Translations under genes and position numbers: made by a program | Origin: Burkholderia aenigmatica | Lineage (GTDB): Bacteria > Pseudomonadota > Gammaproteobacteria > Burkholderiales > Burkholderiaceae | NCBI RefSeq assembly: GCF_902499175.1 | Contig: NZ_CABVQC010000048.1 | Span: 1-64,000 of the forward strand | DNA: 64,000 nucleotides | Direction of reading: 5' to 3' | Notes under the pieces: generated by a model | The model's input: the letters and a program-made list of their open reading frames with translations, nothing else | Database searches by the model: none | Told to the model about the DNA's origin: nothing | Part shown: one piece after another, positions 55,252 through 63,791 of the stretch | Layout of the letters: every line of letters starts with the position of its first letter | Numbering within the stretch: the stretch's first letter is position 1

Positions 55252-57114
55252 TTACTCATCCACCTTGAAAGCCGACACCAGCCGGGTCAATTCCGCCGCC
55301 TGCTGCTTCAAGCTTGCCGCAGCCGCCGCGCTTTCTTCCACCAATGCCGCATTCTGCTGCGTCATCTGATCGAGCGACTGCACCGCGTCCCCGATCTGAT
55401 CGATACCGGCGCTCTGCTCCAGGCTCGCCTCAGCGATCTCGCTCATCATCGCGCTGACACCTTGAACCTGCGAGACAACGTCGCTCATCACCTTCCCGGC
55501 TTCCGTAACCAGCCGCGACCCGGTATTCACCGTCCCCGCGCTATGTTCGATCAGCGCCTTGATCTCCTTCGCCGCCTGCGCGCTGCGTTGCGCCAGATTC
55601 CGCACCTCCGAAGCCACCACAGCAAACCCGCGCCCCTGCTCCCCGGCCCGCGCCGCTTCCACAGCCGCGTTCAACGCCAGAATATTCGTCTGGAACGAGA
55701 TGCTGTCGATCATCACGATGATCTCGGAGATCCGCTGCGACGCGTCGCTGATCTCCTGCATCGTGGTCACGACTTCACCCACCACCTGCCCGCCGCGCGC
55801 CGCCGTATCGGAAGCGCCGTTGATCATCTTCGCGGCCGTCGTCGCCGTTTCGGTGTTGTTCCGCACCACGGCCGTGATCTCTTCCATCGACGAAGCCGTG
55901 CGCTCCAGGTTGCTCGACTGCCCTTCGGTGCGTTCGCTGAGGTCCGCATTCCCCGTCGCAATCTGCGCCGACCCGGTGGCAATCGACGCGGATGCCGCCC
56001 GAATGCTGTGCACCAGCGTCGAAAGCGACGACACGAACCGGTTGAACGCATCCGACAACTGCCCGATCTCGTCCTGGCTCTCGACCGTCATCCGGCGCGT
56101 CAGATCGCCCTGACCGCTGGCGATCTCCGACAGCAGCGTCGCCGCGCGGCGGATCGGCGCGGCGATCGCGCGGCCCACCAGCCAGATCACGAGCAATGCA
56201 ACACCGAGCCCCACCACCGCCGCAACCAGCGCCGCGCTACGAATCGCACGCGTCACCGGCCCGAGCAGCTCCGCCTGCGGCACCTCAACGACAACATACG
56301 CATTCAACTCCGGAATAAACGACGTCGCGATGAAACGCGCGCCGCCATCGCCGTTGTAGCTCAAGTACGCATACGGCTTGCCGCCCAGGAGCGTCGCCGA
56401 CGCATCACCCGGCAGCCCCGGCTCGTCCTTCATGAAATGCTTGCCGTCGATCAGCGAAGAATCGCGATGCATCATGATCGCGCCATCGGGACGCACGAGA
56501 TACGCGAACCCGGTCTCACCGATCCGGTACGCAGCGATACCCTTCGCGAGCGCATCGACGGACAGGCTCATGCAGGCCGCGCCGATCGGCACACCATCGA
56601 GCTCGACGCGGCTGTTGATGAACATCATGTAGCCGCCGACCGTCACCTCGCGGTCCATGTTCACATCGAACGCCTTACCGGACGACAGGAAGCCGGTCAG
56701 CCACTGATCCTTGTCGGTCACCTTCCGCTGCAGGCCGGCTTCGTTGTAGTAGTTGCCGCTCTTCACGGACACCCACTGCACCGACGCGGCCTTCTGCTCG
56801 TCCTTCACGTTCTTCGCGAGCTGGATCCAGTTGCGCGTGCCGGCGTCGGGTTCGCCGTCGGCCTCCCATTGCAGCAGGAACGCATCGCGCGCGAGAATCC
56901 GCGACGCGGCGATCGGCCCGGCCATCTGCCGCTGCACGTCGGCACGGATGCCGTTCACGGCCGTCGGCAGCTCTTCGCGCACGACGCGATCGCGCACCGC
57001 GTTGCCGATCAGACGGAGGCTGAGTCCGCTCGAGATCGCGACGAACACGAGCAGGCAACTCGTCATGCTGAGAATCAGCTTGTTCTGAATGGAAAGCTTG
57101 CGCCAGAAATGCAT
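55252..57114 (-). CDS. Methyl-accepting chemotaxis protein with dCache sensor
   Basis: 620-residue chemoreceptor. It has membrane segment 1 at about 13-33 ([20 protein letters not shown]), a double-Cache periplasmic sensor (about 40-285; [24 protein letters not shown] and [20 protein letters not shown]), membrane segment 2 ([21 protein letters not shown]), HAMP, and a signalling domain. The tip is [20 protein letters not shown], continuing [20 protein letters not shown], the classical form. The end LVSAFKVDE lacks a CheR pentapeptide. The likely ligand is a small organic molecule such as an amino or organic acid. The start at MHFWRKL was chosen over an upstream ATG at 57168 because the membrane segment follows at the usual distance. 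Confidence 0.9.
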   Translation of the reverse strand: MHFWRKLSIQNKLILSMTSCLLVFVAISSGLSLRLIGNAVRDRVVREELPTAVNGIRADVQRQMAGPIAASRILARDAFLLQWEADGEPDAGTRNWIQLAKNVKDEQKAASVQWVSVKSGNYYNEAGLQRKVTDKDQWLTGFLSSGKAFDVNMDREVTVGGYMMFINSRVELDGVPIGAACMSLSVDALAKGIAAYRIGETGFAYLVRPDGAIMMHRDSSLIDGKHFMKDEPGLPGDASATLLGGKPYAYLSYNGDGGARFIATSFIPELNAYVVVEVPQAELLGPVTRAIRSAALVAAVVGLGVALLVIWLVGRAIAAPIRRAATLLSEIASGQGDLTRRMTVESQDEIGQLSDAFNRFVSSLSTLVHSIRAASASIATGSAQIATGNADLSERTEGQSSNLERTASSMEEITAVVRNNTETATTAAKMINGASDTAARGGQVVGEVVTTMQEISDASQRISEIIVMIDSISFQTNILALNAAVEAARAGEQGRGFAVVASEVRNLAQRSAQAAKEIKALIEHSAGTVNTGSRLVTEAGKVMSDVVSQVQGVSAMMSEIAEASLEQSAGIDQIGDAVQSLDQMTQQNAALVEESAAAAASLKQQAAELTRLVSAFKVDE

Positions 57115-57283
57115 GGGGAACCCTCGATAGCCGCTCGGTCTGAGCCAGTTTGGGTTATCGGCATGCACGCGCAGAACCGCATCGCTGATTTCAGATGTTC
57201 ATCATGCGAGATTCGTTATGTTGTTGTCAGGCGGGCATAAGCGGCCGCCTATAAGCTCGCAATCGACGAAAATTCAGCGTCAA

Positions 57284-57970
57284 TCAGTATGCAACGAAGA
57301 TCGTCACCCGCCGGTTGCGCGCCCGCGCGGCCGCATCGTCCCCCGCGACGAGCGGCTGCGTATCGGCCCGCCCGATCGCCGCGAGCCGGTGCGGTGCGAT
57401 GCCGCGCTCGGTCAGGTAGCGCACGACGCTCCCCGCGCGCGCCGACGACAGCTCCCAGTTCGATTCGTATTTCGCGTTCGCGATCGGCACGCTGTCGGTA
57501 TGCCCTTCGACGAGAATGTCGCCGGTCGCGTGATCGCTCAGTGCCTGCGCGATCTGGTTCAGCACGGGCGCCGAATCGGGCAGCAGGCGTGCATCGCCGA
57601 CATTGAACAGGATCTTCGCGTCGATCCCGATCTCGACGCCATGCGGCGCTTTCACGAGCGAGATCCGGCCGTTCGACTTCAACGAATCGAGTAATGCGAG
57701 CCAGGGCGGTGAGTGCTCAGGTGTCACGGCAGCGGCAGCGGATGCGCTCGCCGCACTTTCCGCATGCCGTGCGAGCGTCTGGTACCGTGCATCGAGCGCG
57801 TTGTATTTCGCGAGCTGGAGCACATACAGCGCGAGAAACAGCACCATCAGCGTCGTGATGAGATCCGCGTACGAAATCAGCCAGCGGCCGGATTGCGCGC
57901 CTTCGGGTTCGTCGTCGTCGCGATCGGCAGCGGAAGCGCCGTCAGTTCGAGCAGTCATGCGGTTGGACAT
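57284..57970 (-). CDS. MotB/OmpA-type stator protein
   Basis: 228-residue MotB-like protein. A short cytosolic N-terminus, one membrane helix with the ion-channel region GRWLISYADLITTLMVLFLALYVLQLAKY (Asp in SYADL is the proton-carrying residue), a linker, and a C-terminal OmpA-like peptidoglycan-binding domain (ILVEGHTDSVPIANAKYESNWELSSARAGSVVRYL pattern, RRVTIFVAY at the end). It forms a stator with the MotA-like protein encoded 27 bp upstream. It is shorter than flagellar MotB (about 300). Confidence 0.88.
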   Translation of the reverse strand: MSNRMTARTDGASAADRDDDEPEGAQSGRWLISYADLITTLMVLFLALYVLQLAKYNALDARYQTLARHAESAASASAAAAVTPEHSPPWLALLDSLKSNGRISLVKAPHGVEIGIDAKILFNVGDARLLPDSAPVLNQIAQALSDHATGDILVEGHTDSVPIANAKYESNWELSSARAGSVVRYLTERGIAPHRLAAIGRADTQPLVAGDDAAARARNRRVTIFVAY

Positions 57971-57997
57971 CCGGGTTCGTCGTTCGACACACGCCCA

Positions 57998-58762
57998 TCA
58001 CGCGAGCGACTCGGCCGCGCGCCCGCGCACGTCGCCGGTCAGGCGCGTTTCGATCGTATGCGGCGATTCCTTGCGCGATATCGCCAGCAATCCGTCGAGA
58101 TACAGCTTGCGAAACCGCAGCTCGCTGTCGATCTGCGCGCGCAGCTTGCCGTACAGCGGCAGGAACACGAGGTTCGCCAGCGCCAGCCCGTACAGCGTCG
58201 CGATGAACGCGACCGCGATGCCGGGCCCGAGCTGCGCCGGTTCGAGAATATGGCTCGTCACCTGCACGAGCCCGAGCACCGAACCGAGAATGCCGAACGT
58301 CGGCGCATAGCCGCCGGCCTGCTGCCACACGCGTGCGGCGGCCAGGCGGCTGCGTTCGTATGCATCGAGTTCGCGCTGCAAGGCGTCCTCGAGCACGGCG
58401 GTCGATACGCCGTTCGCCAGCAGTTCGAGCCCGCGGCGTGCGAACGGATGGATGCCGCTCACGTCCATCGATTCGAACGCGAGCAGCCCGTCGAGCTTCG
58501 CGCGGTCGCCCCATTCGAGCAGGTCGGACAGGTTCTTGCGATCGACTTCGCGCGCCCGCACGAACGCGAGCCGCAACTGCTTCACCGCGTCGAAGAAGCG
58601 CGCCCAGGTGTTCTGGATCATCACCGCGCCGAGCGTGCCGCCGAGCACGATGACGAGCGCCTCGAACTGGAACAGCATCGAGAAATGCCCGCCTTCCAGC
58701 GCGAAACCGAACACGATCGCCGCACCGCCCAGCACCACGCCGGCCAGGGTCAACAGATCCAT
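57998..58762 (-). CDS. MotA/TolQ/ExbB-type stator protein
   Basis: 254-residue MotA-family protein with four membrane helices: LLTLAGVVLGGAAIVFGFAL, LFQFEALVIVLGGTLGAVMI, GYAPTFGILGSVLGLVQVT (with the conserved PTFGILG signature) and GIAVAFIATLYGLALANLVFLPL. The cytoplasmic loop between helices 2 and 3 has charged residues for rotor contact. Together with MotB-like 57284-57970 it forms a proton-driven motor. It starts 13 bp after the cNMP-FliG-like gene, so the three are one operon. Confidence 0.88.
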   Translation of the reverse strand: MDLLTLAGVVLGGAAIVFGFALEGGHFSMLFQFEALVIVLGGTLGAVMIQNTWARFFDAVKQLRLAFVRAREVDRKNLSDLLEWGDRAKLDGLLAFESMDVSGIHPFARRGLELLANGVSTAVLEDALQRELDAYERSRLAAARVWQQAGGYAPTFGILGSVLGLVQVTSHILEPAQLGPGIAVAFIATLYGLALANLVFLPLYGKLRAQIDSELRFRKLYLDGLLAISRKESPHTIETRLTGDVRGRAAESLA

Positions 58763-58775
58763 GCGTCCCCCCTTT

Positions 58776-60020
58776 TCATGCATCCGATGCCGACGCGACG
58801 GGCGCGGCGCCCGCCGCCGGCGCCTTCGCCGCGCGAACGGCATCCAGTACGCGCCGCTCGATGTCCTCGATCTCGACCGGATCGAGCTTGAGCTCGCGAC
58901 GCATCACCCACGACACCTCGTTGCGCCGTGCCTCGGTCATCACGGAGAACAGCTTGTCGGCCACCGCGCGATCGTCGAGATTCGCGATCAGCTTCGCGAG
59001 ATCGTAGGTATCGAACGCGCTGATGACGTCGAACAGCGTGCGCTGGTCGATCGACACGAGATCCTCCAGCGAGCGCACGTCGCCGCCGCGACGTGCATTG
59101 CGCCGCGAGAAGTACGTAACACCCTTCTGCTCGACGTAGCTGAGCACCTTCGATTTGCGGAACGCGAACAGTTCGTCGGCAATCTCGCCGTTCGACAACT
59201 TGTTGAGCAGCATCGTCCTCTCGACGCCGATCAGCGATTCGAGATCGGCCAGCTCGATGAGCTCGAGTTCGCTGTTGATCGACAGGTCGAGATCGTGATC
59301 GGCAACCTGTTGCGCGCGATCGATCACGCGCGCGGCGTCGAACGTGACGACCTGGCGCGCATCCGACGACGCCGCATAGTCGGTTGCCGCGCCGGTGTGA
59401 TCCGCTTGCGCGGCTTCGATCGTGACGAGATTGAGCTTCTCCATGCGTCGCAGCATCGCGAGCACGTGCGGCCGTGAGTGGCCGGCAATCGCACGGCATT
59501 TGCGGATCACGTCGGCGAGCGGCACCGAGGTTTCGGCCGCATGGGCCTGCATCGGCCGGCGCGTCCACGCGTCGCCACCCTCGCGCGCATCGGCACCCGC
59601 CATCAGCGCCAGCACATGCGCATACGACAGCACGCCGGGCATGAAGTCGGCGTGTGTATAAGTCGCGAGCTGGTCGTCCTTGCGCTTCACGCGACGGATC
59701 ATCGTCCGCACGATGTGACGCAGCAGCGCCGACACGCGCTCGATTTCTTCGTCGAGGGTGCCGGCCGGCACGACCGTGAGCTGACAGAATGAAAGCGCCT
59801 TCGCGGTTTGGGCACGCGGCTCGGCCCCGAGCAGCGCCGACTCACCGAAGAACTCGCCACGTCCGAGCGTCGCGACGACGACACGCTTGTCGTCGCAGCG
59901 CGTGGACAGCTCGACCTTGCCGTCGGTGATCAGAAAGATGACGGGCTCGCCGGCGAACCCCTCGGAATAAATGATTTCTCCGGGCGCCGCCGTACGCGTC
60001 CACGATTGCTGACGATTCAA
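58776..60020 (-). CDS. Cyclic-nucleotide-binding protein with FliG-like C-terminus
   Basis: About 414 residues. The N-terminal domain (about 10-120) is a cNMP-binding fold: GEIIYSEGFAGEPVIFLITDGKVEL, then LGRGEFFGESALLGAEPRAQTAKAL, the phosphate-binding cassette region. A helical middle follows. The C-terminal 120 residues (LEDLVSIDQRTLFDVISAFDTYDLAKLIANLDDRAVADKLFSVMTEARRNEV pattern, ending VEIEDIERRVLDAVRAAK) resemble the FliG middle/C-terminal rotor domain. It heads an operon with MotA- and MotB-like genes, so it may link a nucleotide signal to a stator. TTG at 60020 has AGGGGA six bases before it; a GTG at 60065 without such a site would add 15 residues. Confidence 0.8.
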   Translation of the reverse strand: MNRQQSWTRTAAPGEIIYSEGFAGEPVIFLITDGKVELSTRCDDKRVVVATLGRGEFFGESALLGAEPRAQTAKALSFCQLTVVPAGTLDEEIERVSALLRHIVRTMIRRVKRKDDQLATYTHADFMPGVLSYAHVLALMAGADAREGGDAWTRRPMQAHAAETSVPLADVIRKCRAIAGHSRPHVLAMLRRMEKLNLVTIEAAQADHTGAATDYAASSDARQVVTFDAARVIDRAQQVADHDLDLSINSELELIELADLESLIGVERTMLLNKLSNGEIADELFAFRKSKVLSYVEQKGVTYFSRRNARRGGDVRSLEDLVSIDQRTLFDVISAFDTYDLAKLIANLDDRAVADKLFSVMTEARRNEVSWVMRRELKLDPVEIEDIERRVLDAVRAAKAPAAGAAPVASASDA

Positions 60021-60257
60021 GTCGATTCCCCTGCTGCGCTGAATGTTGCGGACCGCGCGTCGCACGTCGAAAGCATGCGATCACGAGTCATCCCCGTGAC
60101 CCGTTTACGTCATCGGGCTCCACATCCTTTAGGGAATTCGTCCTCGTTTCGATTCGAAATCAAGGTAAAACGTTTGCGGGCCGTGCGGCCACACCAGAAA
60201 GTTCGTTTTTATGCGTGTTCGTGTAGTGCAATTGAAAGCGCCAAGCCACCCCGTTCG

Positions 60258-60920
60258 TCAAAACTCCATGTCGAGTTCGTCGATGTCTTCGTGCTCCGCC
60301 TTCGCCGCCTCGATCCACTCCATGACGAACGGATGCGCGAGCACCCGCATGCAGTACTCGGCCACATCGGGCTCGAGTTTCACGTCGTAGGTCAGGAAGC
60401 GCGTGACGACCGGTGCATACATCGCGTCGGCGATGCCGATCTCCGCGCCGAACAGCCAGGGGCCGCCGTACGCGGCCAGGCACTCGCGCCAGATCGTCAC
60501 GATCCGCTGGATGTCGTGCTGCGCGCGCGACCAGATCCGGAAGCCGGGGAAATGCGCGCGCAGGTTCATCGGCAACGCGGATCGCAATGCGCTGAAACCG
60601 GAATGCATCTCGCCGCAGATCGACCGGCAATGCGCACGGGCTTGCCGGTCTTCGGGCAGCAGCCGCGCCTGTGGCCGGATCTCGTTCAGGTATTCGGCGA
60701 TCGCGAGCGTGTCCCACACCGTGTTGCCGTCGTGCGTCAGGCACGGCACGAGAATCGACGGCGACAGCAGCAGCAACTCCGCGCGCGACGCGGCATCGAT
60801 CGGCACGCTGACCGTCTCGAACACGAGCCCGCTCAGCTTCGCGAGCAGCCAGCCGCGCATCGACCACGACGAGTAATTGCGGCTGCTGATGGTCAGCGTC
60901 GTCTGTCCGGTGACTTCCAT
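60258..60920 (-). CDS. Glutathione S-transferase family protein
   Basis: 220-residue cytosolic GST. The N-terminal thioredoxin-like part has TISSRNYSSWSMRGWLLAKLSG and SPSILVPCLTHDGNTVWDTLAIAEYLNEIRP (the glutathione site, with Asp-Thr in place of the common Glu-Ser). The helical C-terminal half has WLFGAEIGIADAMYAPVVTRFLTY. GGGGAG precedes the ATG. Frames extending upstream of this start are not coding. It ends with an acidic tail (EHEDIDELDMEF). Confidence 0.87.
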   Translation of the reverse strand: MEVTGQTTLTISSRNYSSWSMRGWLLAKLSGLVFETVSVPIDAASRAELLLLSPSILVPCLTHDGNTVWDTLAIAEYLNEIRPQARLLPEDRQARAHCRSICGEMHSGFSALRSALPMNLRAHFPGFRIWSRAQHDIQRIVTIWRECLAAYGGPWLFGAEIGIADAMYAPVVTRFLTYDVKLEPDVAEYCMRVLAHPFVMEWIEAAKAEHEDIDELDMEF

Positions 60921-61157
60921 GTCGCTCCCCTGTCCAAAGCCGTTCGTGCCCCTGCACCGAAAACGGACGCCGCGTGGCGTCACCCGCACCATGCCGGTGC
61001 GGCGCATTCGCCAAACTGGCGCAGCGCCGCACACTGTCGCGGCACGTGCCGCCCGCCAGATCGGCGCGGCCATGCATCGGGTGCGGCTGCCGGTTGTCGC
61101 GTGCCGCCTGCGTCGCCGCGTTCCCGAACCGCGTGCAACGCGCGTGCCAGCCGCGGG

Positions 61158-61173
61158 CTGGCACATCGCTTGC
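61158..61173 (+). promoter_or_regulatory. Sigma-54-type promoter upstream of phaZ
   Basis: CTGGCACATCGCTTGC matches the -24/-12 consensus (TGGCAC-N5-TTGC) with the GG and GC pairs spaced exactly 10 bp apart. It lies 37 bp before the phaZ start codon. The -24 element is also part of a perfect inverted repeat GTGCCAGCC-gcg-GGCTGGCAC (61144-61164). Confidence 0.6.
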
Positions 61174-61209
61174 CTCGTTCCATGCAACGCGGCACAACGA
61201 GCGACGGCC

Positions 61210-62565
61210 ATGAATCTGCTTGCTTACCCGTTCTATCAATGGTCTGCCGAATGCGTGCGCCCGGCGCGCGCATGGGCCGCCGCCGCGCGCGCGACGATGT
61301 CGCTGTGGCCACCCGCCACCGCGACGCCGACCGGCCGCATGCTCGACGCGCTGTGCGAACTGCTCGAATGCTGCGCGTTCTCGCATCGGCGTCCGCCGTT
61401 CGGCATCGCGTCGATCGCCGTCGACGGCGAAACGGTGCCGATCGTCGAGGAAGCCGCCGCGGCGACGCCGTTCGGCACGCTGCTGCATTTCCGCAAGGCG
61501 CTGCCGGTTGCGCGCCAGCCGCGCGTGCTGATCGTCGCGCCAATGTCCGGGCATTTCGCGACGCTGTTGCGCGGCACCGTGCACACGATGCTGGCCGACC
61601 ACGACGTGTACATCACCGACTGGCATAACCCGCGCGACATCCCGCTGATGGCCGGACGATTCGGCTTCGACGAATACGTCGCGCACGTGATCGACTTCAT
61701 CCGCCAGATCGGGCCGGACGCGCATGTGCTCGCGATCTGCCAGCCGACCGTCGCCGCGCTCGCGGCGGTCGCGCTGATGGCCGCCGGCGGCGATCCGGCG
61801 CAGCCCGCGAGCCTGACGCTGATGGCGGGGCCGATCGACTGCCGCGTGAATCCGACGAAGGTCAACGCGCTCGCGACGAGCCAGCCGATCGAATGGTTCG
61901 CGCGCAACCTGATCAGCGTCGTGCCGGCGGGCTTCGTCGGTGCGCAGCGCTGCGTGTATCCGGGCTTCGTGCAAGTCGGCGCGTTCATGTCGATGAATCC
62001 GGATCGCCATGCGGCGTCGTTTGCCGACCTGTATTACGAGCGCGCGAAAGGTGACCCGGCGAAAGCCGACGCGCTGCGGCACTTCTATGACGAATACTTC
62101 GCGACCGCCGATCTCACCGCGGAGTTCTATCTGGAGACGGTCGAGAAAGTGTTCCAGCAATACGCGCTCGCACGCGGCGAGCTGACGGTCGGTGACCGGC
62201 TCGTCGAGCCGGCGGCGATTCATCGCACCGCGCTGCTGACGATCGAAGGCGAGAAAGACGACATCTGCGCGGTCGGCCAGACGGTGGCCGCGCAGGAGCT
62301 GTGTTCGGGGTTGCCGCCGTACCTGAAGACGCACCACGTGCAGACGGGGGCAGGCCACTACGGCGTGTTCAACGGCAGCCGGTGGGAAACGCAGATCTAT
62401 CCGATCGTGCGCGCGACGATCCACGACAACGAGCCGTACGATCGCACCTCGGGTGCGGAAGGCGATGCGGATGGCACGCACTACGTGACGCTGCGCGCGC
62501 TACTCGATGCCCGCGCAGCGGCGCACGAGGCGTCGGCCGACACGCCGACGGATCACGCCCACTGA
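61210..62565 (+). CDS. phaZ: Intracellular polyhydroxybutyrate depolymerase
   Basis: 451-residue intracellular PHB depolymerase (i-PhaZ type), which releases 3-hydroxybutyrate from storage granules. It is an alpha/beta hydrolase whose nucleophile is Cys (about Cys177 in LAICQPTVAAL) in place of the usual Ser, the hallmark of this group. The family block LLHFRKALPVARQPRVLIVAPMSGHFATLLRGTVHTML, then HDVYITDWHNPRDIP, and the late GHYGVFNGSRW (catalytic His) are present. It opens MNLLAYPFYQW. A sigma-54-like promoter precedes it, suggesting control by nitrogen or carbon state. Confidence 0.9.
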   Translation: MNLLAYPFYQWSAECVRPARAWAAAARATMSLWPPATATPTGRMLDALCELLECCAFSHRRPPFGIASIAVDGETVPIVEEAAAATPFGTLLHFRKALPVARQPRVLIVAPMSGHFATLLRGTVHTMLADHDVYITDWHNPRDIPLMAGRFGFDEYVAHVIDFIRQIGPDAHVLAICQPTVAALAAVALMAAGGDPAQPASLTLMAGPIDCRVNPTKVNALATSQPIEWFARNLISVVPAGFVGAQRCVYPGFVQVGAFMSMNPDRHAASFADLYYERAKGDPAKADALRHFYDEYFATADLTAEFYLETVEKVFQQYALARGELTVGDRLVEPAAIHRTALLTIEGEKDDICAVGQTVAAQELCSGLPPYLKTHHVQTGAGHYGVFNGSRWETQIYPIVRATIHDNEPYDRTSGAEGDADGTHYVTLRALLDARAAAHEASADTPTDHAH

Positions 62566-62580
62566 AGCCGGACGGCGCTG

Positions 62581-62613
62581 AAAATGAAACGCCCCGCCGG
62601 GGGTGGCGGGGCG
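62581..62613 (-). terminator. Terminator of the DUF3761-type gene
   Basis: On the minus strand CGCCCCGCC and GGCGGGGCG form a perfect 9-bp stem with a 6-nt loop, followed by TTTCATTTT. It also sits just after the convergent phaZ stop, so it may serve both genes. Confidence 0.75.
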
Positions 62614-62671
62614 TGAGGTGCTGCGGCGTGCGGACGATGCGCGAGGAAGCGGCCTCGCGCGTCAGCCGGTA

Positions 62672-63133
62672 TTACGAACAGGCCTTGCCGTGCGACGCGT
62701 GGTAGCCCTTCGCCTTCGCATCGGCTTCCGACATGTAGCTGCCGTGCTTCGTCTTGCCGTAGTACTTGTCGGTCGAGCAGTGATAGACCTTCGTGCTGTC
62801 GTTGGCCCACACCTTGCCCGCGCCGCCGCCCGGCGCTGCGGTCGTCGCGGCCGCGCTCTTCGCCGGCGCGGTGCCGGATGCCGGAGCAGCGGAAGCCGCC
62901 ATGGCCGGCGCTGCGGCCGGTGCGCTCGCGGCTGCCGCCGACGACGCGCCGTACCAGGTCTTCACACCCTTGTGGCCCGCGCATGCGCCCTTCTTCGACG
63001 CGCCCGAGTAGAACGAGCCGTCCTTGCACAGACCGGTCGTGCCGGCCGGCGCGCTGGCCGGAACCTGCGCGAACGCACCGATCGACACACCCATGCCGGC
63101 GACCAGCGCGGCGATCAACATCGTCTTTTTCAT
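62672..63133 (-). CDS. Exported DUF3761-like protein
   Basis: 153-residue secreted protein with a signal peptide (MKKTMLIAALVAGMGVSIGAFA, cleavage before QVPAS). The mature part has a first cysteine-containing module (GLCKDGSFYSGASKKGACAGHKGVKTWYG), an Ala/Pro-rich low-complexity linker (about 65-105), and a C-terminal YHCSTDKYYGKTKHGSYMSEADAKAKGYHASHGKAC module. The KGACSGHKGV pattern is typical of DUF3761. Function unknown; a periplasmic or surface role is expected. GGAGAGG precedes the ATG. Confidence 0.82.
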   Translation of the reverse strand: MKKTMLIAALVAGMGVSIGAFAQVPASAPAGTTGLCKDGSFYSGASKKGACAGHKGVKTWYGASSAAAASAPAAAPAMAASAAPASGTAPAKSAAATTAAPGGGAGKVWANDSTKVYHCSTDKYYGKTKHGSYMSEADAKAKGYHASHGKACS

Positions 63134-63194
63134 AGTCCTCTCCTGATTTGCCTGAATGAAGAATGCGTTCCGGGTATCCCCGGGAAAGTCACGG

Positions 63195-63332
63195 TTACCG
63201 CACCCAGCGGCACACGCGATGGTGGTGATGATCGACGTGGCACACACGGTGCGAATGCGCTTCGGCCAGTGCCGGAGCAAGAACGGCACATGCGACTGCG
63301 GTGGCCGTCAGGATCTTCGCGATGCGCTTCAT
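63195..63332 (-). CDS. Small exported histidine-rich protein
   Basis: 45-residue protein with a signal peptide (MKRIAKILTATAVACAVLAP, then ALAEA, cleavage likely before HSHRV) leaving a 20-residue mature peptide with six His and two Cys (HSHRVCHVDHHHHRVCRWVR). GGAGAG lies 6 bases before the ATG. The mature peptide could bind a metal ion in the periplasm. It lies upstream of, and on the same strand as, the DUF3761-like gene, 61 bp away, and may share its transcript. Confidence 0.65.
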   Translation of the reverse strand: MKRIAKILTATAVACAVLAPALAEAHSHRVCHVDHHHHRVCRWVR

Positions 63333-63594
63333 GAAACTCTCCCGGGTAGGTCAACCGGTGATCCGGCTGGTACCTCCTTAACGCCGGTCGTCGACAAGCC
63401 GTGCACCGCGTCCACGCGCAATTGACGATCTTTGACATCGCAGCGCGGTCAACGCATCGAAGCTGACGAATGTCTTTCTTTTCTTTCCGGATCTTCAGCT
63501 TCGCGACCATTCGGAATTCGAAAGAATGTGACGATGGGGCAAGCGGATCGCCGGTGCGAGCGGAGCACACGGAAGCTTTCGTGGAACGCGCAAC
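63333..63594. other. Intergenic region
   Basis: No gene seen. It contains the promoter region of the small exported protein (minus strand) and a pyrimidine-rich run (TTTCTTTTCTTTCC around 63474-63487). Confidence 0.4.
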
Positions 63595-63617
63595 AAAAAA
63601 CCGCCCGAAGGCGGTTT
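63595..63617 (-). terminator. Terminator downstream of the ABC transporter gene
   Basis: On the minus strand AAACCGCC/GGCGGTTT with a TTCG loop is followed by TTTTTT partly within the stem end. It lies about 175 bp after the stop of the ATPase gene. The stem and stable tetraloop make it a strong intrinsic terminator. Confidence 0.8.
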
Positions 63618-63791
63618 ATCGCAAGTGGACGGATGACGCCCCTCGGGAAATCGGAGAGCGATGCCCCCGCCTCCCCTCACGGCGTCGGCAGCGGCACGGC
63701 GCACGCTCCTTCGTCGAAAGGATCCCGCGCGACAAGCATTTGGCGTTCCAGTGTGCAGCGTCCCGGGCAGTCCGCGACGCCGCCAGCCGGC

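Noticed and set aside
55462-57240. 592-codon plus-strand frame over the chemoreceptor
   Set aside because: His/Arg-rich shadow with no recognisable motif; the minus-strand receptor has all expected domains.
60160-62481. 773-codon minus-strand open frame over the GST and phaZ genes
   Set aside because: Antisense or out-of-frame shadow; low-complexity product, while phaZ and the GST are strongly supported in their own frames.
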